64,000 nt of DNA from Pseudomonas baetica. Its GTDB lineage: Bacteria; Pseudomonadota; Gammaproteobacteria; Pseudomonadales; Pseudomonadaceae. Below the pieces are notes generated by a model that saw only the letters and a list, made by a program, of their open reading frames with translations, was not told where the DNA came from and searched no databases. Every line of letters begins with the position of its first letter. The stretch's first letter is position 1. Location: contig NZ_PHHE01000001.1 of assembly GCF_002813455.1 (NCBI RefSeq), positions 2,852,001 through 2,916,000 of the forward strand, written 5' to 3'. Made by a program: the position numbers and the translations under genes. Of the stretch, positions 58,798 to 64,000 are shown one piece after another.

Positions 58798-59741
58798 GCC
58801 TCGAGACCGACAAAAAGCACTGGGCCGACCGCGAAGAACGCGGCAGTTTCCTGCTGATGAAATTCACCGCACTCGCCGCCAAAGTCCTTGGCCGGCGTCT
58901 GCTGAGCCCGTTGCTGTACGGCATCGTTTTGTACTTTTTCCTGTTTGGCCGCACCGCCCGGCGCAGTGCCTGGCAGTACCAGCAGCGTTTGGCTGACTGG
59001 AACAAACGCGAAGACTTGCGTCCGAGTCATTGGCGCGTGTTTGGCCAGTTCATGGCGTTCGCCGATTCGATGCTCGACAAGCTCGACGTGTGGAACGGCA
59101 AGCTGCGCATCGAGCAGATCGAAATCATCGATCCGGCGCTGCTGCGCAATCAACTGCGCGGCAGTCGCGGGCAACTGCTGGTCGGCGCGCACCTGGGCAA
59201 TCTCGAAGTGTGCCGGGCGCTGGCGGAGATCGGCGAAAAGGTCACGATGAACGTCCTCGTACACACCAAGCACGCCGAGCAATTCAACCGGTTGCTCGGC
59301 GAGGCCGGGGCGACCAATCTGCGCCTGATTCAGGTCAGCGAACTTGACCCGGTGATCATGCTGCAACTGCACGAACGCCTGGAACGCGGCGAGTGGCTGG
59401 CGATTGCCGGCGACCGCGTGCCGCTGCATGGCGGGCGCAGCGTTACTGTCGACTTCCTCGGTCATCCCGCGCCCTTCCCGCAAGGCCCGTGGCTGCTGGC
59501 CGGTTTGCTCAAGTGCCCGGTCAATCTGCTGATGTGCCTCAAACAACCGGACGGCCACTATCGCCTGACCCTCGAACCCTTCGCTGACGCCGTGGTGTGG
59601 AAGCGCAGTGAGCGCGAGCAGGTCATTCATCAGTGGGCCACCCGCTATGCGCAGCGCCTGAGTCACTATTGCCTCGAAGCGCCGCAACAATGGTTCAACT
59701 TTTACCCTTTCTGGAAGACCGATGACGACGCCAACCCATGA
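58794..59741 (+). CDS. LpxL/HtrB-type acyltransferase (aryl polyene)
   Basis: A 315-residue acyltransferase of the lipid A late-acyltransferase family. One hydrophobic segment lies at about 38-52 and the HX4E motif is GAHLGNLE (His133, Glu138). It is a second acyltransferase beside the PlsC-type one, again fitting a lipid anchor for the pigment. In some clusters the glycosyltransferase and this domain are one protein; here they are separate genes that overlap by four bases. Confidence 0.87.
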   Translation: MSLETDKKHWADREERGSFLLMKFTALAAKVLGRRLLSPLLYGIVLYFFLFGRTARRSAWQYQQRLADWNKREDLRPSHWRVFGQFMAFADSMLDKLDVWNGKLRIEQIEIIDPALLRNQLRGSRGQLLVGAHLGNLEVCRALAEIGEKVTMNVLVHTKHAEQFNRLLGEAGATNLRLIQVSELDPVIMLQLHERLERGEWLAIAGDRVPLHGGRSVTVDFLGHPAPFPQGPWLLAGLLKCPVNLLMCLKQPDGHYRLTLEPFADAVVWKRSEREQVIHQWATRYAQRLSHYCLEAPQQWFNFYPFWKTDDDANP

Positions 59742-61266
59742 GCCGGTAACCTTCGGCGAACGCCCTCTGCGCATCGAAGACGTGCTGGCCCTGGCCAACC
59801 GTCAGGCGCCCGTGCAGTTGCAGAGCGACGCGGCTTACCGCGAACGCATCGCCAAGGGCGCGCGGCTCCTCGATTCGCTGCTGGACAAGGAAGGCGTGAT
59901 CTACGGCGTGACCACCGGTTACGGCGATTCCTGCGTGGTTGCGGTGCCGCTGCATCACGTTGAAGCGTTGCCGCGTCACCTCTACACCTTCCACGGCTGC
60001 GGCCTCGGCAAACTGCTCGACGCACAGGCCACCCGCGCGGTGCTGGCGGCACGTTTGCAGTCGCTGTGCCACGGCGTATCCGGGGTACGCGTGGAACTGC
60101 TGGAGCGTCTGCACGCCTTTCTTGAACACGACATCCTGCCACTGATTCCGGAAGAAGGTTCGGTCGGCGCCAGCGGCGATCTGACGCCGCTGTCGTATGT
60201 CGCCGCGACGCTGTCCGGCGAGCGTGAAGTAATGTTCCGCGGCGAGCGTCGTCAGGCAGCCGATGTGCACCGCGAATTGGGCTGGACGCCGTTGGTGCTG
60301 CGCCCCAAAGAAGCGTTGGCCTTGATGAACGGCACCGCCGTGATGACTGGCCTCGCCTGCCTCGCCTACGCCCGCGCCGATTACCTGCTGCAACTGGCCA
60401 CGCGCATCACCGCACTCAATGTGGTGGCGCTGCAAGGCAACCCGGAACACTTCGACGAACGCCTGTTCGCCGCCAAACCGCACCCTGGGCAAATGCAAGT
60501 CGCCGCGTGGCTGCGCAAGGATCTGGCGATCGACGCGCCGACTGCGCCGCTACATCGCTTGCAGGATCGCTACTCGCTGCGTTGCGCCCCGCATGTGCTC
60601 GGCGTGCTGGCCGACAGCCTGAACTGGCTGCGCGCGTTCATCGAGACCGAGCTCAACAGTGCCAACGACAACCCGATCATCGACGCCGAAGCCGAACGTG
60701 TTTTGCACGGTGGGCACTTCTACGGCGGGCACATCGCGTTCGCCATGGACAGCCTGAAAAACCTGGTGGCCAACGTCGCCGACCTGCTTGACCGTCAACT
60801 GGCGTTGCTGGTGGACGAGCGTTACAACCACGGTTTGCCGAGCAACCTGTCCGGCGCCAGTGCCGATCGAGCGATGCTCAATCACGGCTTCAAGGCTGTG
60901 CAGATCGGCACCAGCGCCTGGACCGCCGAAGCGTTGAAAAACACCATGCCGGCCAGCGTGTTCTCGCGCTCCACCGAGTGCCACAACCAGGACAAGGTGA
61001 GCATGGGCACCATCGCCGCCCGCGACGCGATCCGCGTACTGGAGCTGACCGAACAGGTCGCCGCCGCCACGCTGCTCGCCGCCAACCAGGGCGTGTGGCT
61101 GCGAGGTCAGGCTGAAGACGCGCGACCGTTGCCACCGTCTCTCGCGGCGATGCACGAAGAACTGGCCAAGGACTTCCCGCCGGTCATCGAAGACCGTGCG
61201 CTGGAAGGCGAGCTGCGCCTGTGCCTGCAACGCATCGCCGCGCAACACTGGAGGCTGCATGCGTAG
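59722..61266 (+). CDS. HAL/PAL family aromatic amino acid ammonia-lyase (aryl polyene)
   Basis: A 514-residue ammonia-lyase. The MIO cofactor triad Ala150-Ser151-Gly152 is present in GSVGASGDLTPLSYV, and YGVTTGYGD, NGTAVMTG, QDRYSLRCAPHVLGVL and STECHNQDKVSMGT match the family. It would release ammonia from an aromatic amino acid to give an aryl acrylic acid. The selectivity position reads LYTFHGCG rather than the SH of histidine lyases, so histidine is unlikely, but tyrosine and phenylalanine cannot be told apart here. No hut genes are near. It probably supplies the starter for the ligase upstream. Overlaps both neighbours. Confidence 0.88.
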   Translation: MTTPTHEPVTFGERPLRIEDVLALANRQAPVQLQSDAAYRERIAKGARLLDSLLDKEGVIYGVTTGYGDSCVVAVPLHHVEALPRHLYTFHGCGLGKLLDAQATRAVLAARLQSLCHGVSGVRVELLERLHAFLEHDILPLIPEEGSVGASGDLTPLSYVAATLSGEREVMFRGERRQAADVHRELGWTPLVLRPKEALALMNGTAVMTGLACLAYARADYLLQLATRITALNVVALQGNPEHFDERLFAAKPHPGQMQVAAWLRKDLAIDAPTAPLHRLQDRYSLRCAPHVLGVLADSLNWLRAFIETELNSANDNPIIDAEAERVLHGGHFYGGHIAFAMDSLKNLVANVADLLDRQLALLVDERYNHGLPSNLSGASADRAMLNHGFKAVQIGTSAWTAEALKNTMPASVFSRSTECHNQDKVSMGTIAARDAIRVLELTEQVAAATLLAANQGVWLRGQAEDARPLPPSLAAMHEELAKDFPPVIEDRALEGELRLCLQRIAAQHWRLHA

Positions 61267-61684
61267 TGCCGGAGTGCTTCACGCCGATACGGAAATCCTC
61301 GTGCCGTTTTTTGACGTCGACACCATGCACGTGGTCTGGCACGGCCATTACGTCAAATACCTGGAAGTAGCGCGTTGTGCGCTGCTCGACAAGATCGGCC
61401 ACAACTACACGTACATGGTCGAGTCCGGTTACGCCTGGCCGATCATCGACCTGCAACTGCGCTACGTGCGTGGCGCGGTGTTCGGCCAGAAGCTCAACGT
61501 ACGCGCCAGTCTGGTGGAGTGGGAAAACCGCCTGAAGATCAACTACCTGATCACCGACCTGCAAAGCGGCGAGCGCCTGACCCGCGCAAGCTCCGTGCAA
61601 GTGGCGGTCGAAGTGAGCAGCCGCGAGATGCAACTGGCCTCACCAAAAGTCTTCACCGATGCCGTGGAAAGGATGCTGCGATGA
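61259..61684 (+). CDS. Acyl-CoA/ACP thioesterase, 4HBT hot-dog type (aryl polyene)
   Basis: A 141-residue hot-dog thioesterase with the 4-hydroxybenzoyl-CoA-type active site (PFFDVDTMHVVWHGHYVKYL). It may release the finished chain or correct blocked carriers (compare ApeK). Its ATG overlaps the lyase stop by 8 bases, and it overlaps the next gene by four. Confidence 0.9.
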   Translation: MRSAGVLHADTEILVPFFDVDTMHVVWHGHYVKYLEVARCALLDKIGHNYTYMVESGYAWPIIDLQLRYVRGAVFGQKLNVRASLVEWENRLKINYLITDLQSGERLTRASSVQVAVEVSSREMQLASPKVFTDAVERMLR

Positions 61685-62283
61685 ATGTTTTTGTTAAAGG
61701 CTTGAGCGTACTGGCGCTGCTGGCGATGTCGTCTCTGGCTAACGCCTTCGATCTGCAACAGCTCAGTGAACAACTGGCGAAACCGGACGTGATCCACGGC
61801 CAGTTCATCCAGGAAAAACACCTGCGCGCCCTGCCCCAGCCGCTGATCAGCAAGGGCAGCTTCGTTCTCGCGAAAAATCACGGCCTGCTCTGGCTGCTGA
61901 AATCACCACTGCAACAGGACTACCGCATCAACGCCAAAGGCATTGCCCGGCGTGACGGCAACGGCTGGCAGCTGCTGCCGAACAAGAGCGCTGGCGCCGA
62001 GCAGAACCGCTTGTTCCTCGCCGTGCTGCAAGGCGACAGCAGTGGTCTGCAACGGGATTTCGAACTGGCCCTGAGCGGCGATGCGCAGCAGTGGAAACTG
62101 ACGCTGACGCCGCGTTCATTGCTACTCAAACAAGTCTTCAAGCAGATCAACATCGACGGCGGCGAACTGGTGCAAACCATCGAACTGCTGGAAACCCAAG
62201 GCGACAGCACCGTGCTGCGCATGCAGGACAGCAGCGCCGGCCAACCGTTGAGCGACGCGGAGCAACATGACTTTGCTGAGTGA
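61681..62283 (+). CDS. LolA-like periplasmic carrier (aryl polyene)
   Basis: A 200-residue exported protein. The signal peptide is MNVFVKGLSVLALLAMSSL with cleavage near ANA-F at residue 22. The rest matches the LolA-like fold (QGDSSGLQRDFELALSGD, KQVFKQINIDGGELVQTIEL). It should ferry the lipid-linked polyene across the periplasm, working with the MMPL-type transporter encoded next. Confidence 0.86.
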   Translation: MNVFVKGLSVLALLAMSSLANAFDLQQLSEQLAKPDVIHGQFIQEKHLRALPQPLISKGSFVLAKNHGLLWLLKSPLQQDYRINAKGIARRDGNGWQLLPNKSAGAEQNRLFLAVLQGDSSGLQRDFELALSGDAQQWKLTLTPRSLLLKQVFKQINIDGGELVQTIELLETQGDSTVLRMQDSSAGQPLSDAEQHDFAE

Positions 62284-64000
62284 ACGCAGACTGCCGTGGC
62301 TGTTCCTGATTCTGCTGCTGGCCGTCATCGCGCTGGCCGGTTGGCAGTGGCGCAACGGTGCGCCGCTGTCGGCGAACCTGATGGAACTGGTGCCGGGCAC
62401 GAACCCCGACGCCCTCGAACTGCGTGCCGAACAGCGCATGCAGGAACCGCTGAATCGCGAAATGCTGGTGCTGGTCGGTCACGCTGATCGCCAGCAAGCG
62501 CTGGCCATGGCGCAGACGCTGGGCGAGCAATGGCAGGCCAGCGGACTGTTCGACAAAGTGCAGTGGAACCTGCAAGCCGATCTGCCGGCCCTGCGCACGC
62601 AACTGCTGCAAGGGCGGCTGGCGATGCTCTCGGCAGATGATCGGCAACTGCTGATCGAGCACCCCGACGCGTTCATTCAGCAACGGGTGCAGGCGCTGTT
62701 TGACCCGTTTACCGGTTTCAGTCTGGTGGCGAGTCAGGATGACTGGCTGGGCCTGACCGGACGCATCCAGAACAGCCAGCCGAAACACGGCGCGGTACAA
62801 CTGGACATCGGCAGCGGCGCGCTGGTCGCCGACGCTGACGGCAAGAGCTGGGTGCTGCTGCGCGCGCGCACCACCGGTAATGCCTTCGACATGAACCTGC
62901 CGCTGCAAGTGGCGGATCTGCTTCAGCACAGTCGTGACCAAGCGGCACAGTCCGACGTGCAATTACTGGCCGCCAGCGGTTTGCTTTACGCCGCCAATGG
63001 CCAGCAACAAGCCACACGCGAAATGACCTGGGTCGGCGGTGGCGCCACGCTGGGCATTCTGTTGTTGCTGCTGTTGGCGTTCCGCCGCTGGCGGGTGCTA
63101 CTGGCTTTAGTGCCAGTGTTGGTCGGCATGCTGTTCGGTGCGGTGGCGTGTGTGGCGCTGTTCGGGCATATGCATGTGATGACACTGGTGCTCGGTTCCA
63201 GCCTGATCGGCGTGGCGGTGGATTATCCGCTGCACTATCTATCCAAGAGCTGGAGCCTCAAGCCGTGGCGCAGTTGGCCGGCCTTGCGCCTGACCCTGTC
63301 CGGGCTGACGTTGAGCCTGATCACCAGCGCCATCGGTTATCTGGCGCTGGCGTGGACGCCGTTCCCGGCGCTGACGCAAATCGCAGTGTTCTCCGCTGCC
63401 GGGTTGCTCGGCGCCTATCTGTCGGCGGTGTGTCTGCTGCCGGCGCTGCTGAAGAATGTCGAACTGCGTCCGGCGCAATGGCCGCTGCATCTGGCCGAGC
63501 GGTTAGTCGGTCTGCGGGAAAAACTACTTGAACGCGTGCGCACCCCGGTGTTGCTCGCACTGCTGATCGCGTTTTGCGTAGGCGGTCTGCTGCAACTGCA
63601 AAGCAAAAACGACATCCGCCAGTGGGTCGGCGCACCGCAACGCCTGACTGATGAAGCGCAGACCATCGCACGCATCACCGGCTATCAGCCGACCAGCCAG
63701 TTCTTTCTGGTGCGCGCCGCCAACCAGCAGGAATTGCTCGAACGTCAGGCGGCGCTGAGCGAGCGTCTGCAGCAACTGGTCAACCTCGACAAGCTGCAAG
63801 GCTATCTGGCCCTCGATCAACTGCTCAGCCCGCCGGGTCAGCAACAGCAAGTGCGCGAAGCACTGAACAAACTGCCGCAATTCTGGCAGCCGTTGATCGA
63901 TCTCGGCGTGCCCGTCGCCGCGCTGCAAACCGAGCTGCAACAGTTGCAGTCGCTGCCCCTTGAGGACATCGACGTTGCACTGGCCGGGCCGCTCGGCGAG
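62277..64000 (+). CDS. MMPL/RND family exporter (aryl polyene; 3' end outside window)
   Basis: The first 574 residues of a large transporter; the frame is open at the window end. A membrane helix at about 10-28 is followed by a ~230-residue periplasmic domain, then a block of about five helices (WVGGGATLGILLLLLLAFRR, SSLIGVAVDYPLHYL), a further helix (PVLLALLIAFCVGGLLQLQS) and the start of a second periplasmic domain. This is the MMPL layout of aryl polyene exporters. The ATG at 62277 overlaps the LolA-like stop by 7 bases. Confidence 0.88.

Noticed and set aside
59722..61266. Histidine ammonia-lyase HutH of histidine degradation
   Set aside because: It overlaps polyene genes on both sides, no hut genes are present, and the selectivity segment differs from HutH.

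Overview
The window is GC-rich, densely coded chromosomal DNA from a Pseudomonas, most likely of the P. fluorescens complex. This rests on gene order (pqqE, bioBFHCD, the run of ~600-residue acyl-CoA dehydrogenases, glcB, divergent putP/putA), on the many GTGGGAGC-type REP pairs between genes, and on an RsmY-type small RNA. No tRNA or rRNA gene was seen. Function calls come from recognising protein families and motifs by eye; no database search was run.

Layout. 1-2.3 kb: end of pqqE and an overlapping prolyl-oligopeptidase-type peptidase. 2.4-5.1 kb: a 52-residue YqaE/Pmp3 protein, a class III aminotransferase and a divergent LysR regulator. 5.15-5.35 kb: a minus-strand RsmY-like sRNA with a perfect GacA box, promoter and terminator. 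5.4-12.6 kb: three minus-strand acyl-CoA dehydrogenases with a membrane GGDEF protein between the second and third; the third has a PsrA-type operator and the GGDEF gene a perfect CRP/Vfr-type palindrome. 12.8-17.8 kb: a 98-residue protein that looks like the two ends of a flagellar axial protein joined together, then the biotin operon bioB-F-H-C-D. 17.9-23.9 kb: comF, modE, a Tat-exported PhoX-family phosphatase, srkA and rarD. 24-27.3 kb: a GcvR-like ACT protein and glcB. 27.3-31.7 kb: an IS256-family element beside a T6SS vgrG-DUF4123 pair that has no effector gene. 32-38 kb: putP and putA around an array of PutA-type operators. 38.2-45.2 kb: a fourth acyl-CoA dehydrogenase, two chemoreceptors, an unknown 118-residue protein, and zapA with its small coiled-coil partner. 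45.4-52.6 kb: K+/H+ antiporter, MscK channel, SelO and TrxC. 52.7-64 kb: an orphan ParA, then one strand of tightly overlapping aryl-polyene-type genes running off the end of the window.

How the parts fit. Several catabolic functions occur together: fatty-acid oxidation, proline uptake and oxidation, and glyoxylate use. Sites for global regulators sit beside them: GacA/RsmY, PsrA, CRP/Vfr, FliA and PutA autoregulation. The aryl polyene operon combines chain building (chain-length factor, two ACPs, a ligase fused to a dehydratase), precursor supply (a HAL/PAL-type lyase), membrane attachment (two acyltransferases, a glycosyltransferase) and export (LolA-like protein, MMPL transporter). Its ketosynthases and ketoreductase are not in view and presumably lie beyond base 64000.

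No wholly new system is evident. The items most worth a second look are the RsmY locus, the miniature flagellar-like protein, the ammonia lyase and the ligase-dehydratase fusion in the polyene cluster, the effector-less vgrG-DUF4123 pair next to an IS, and several untested operator palindromes.
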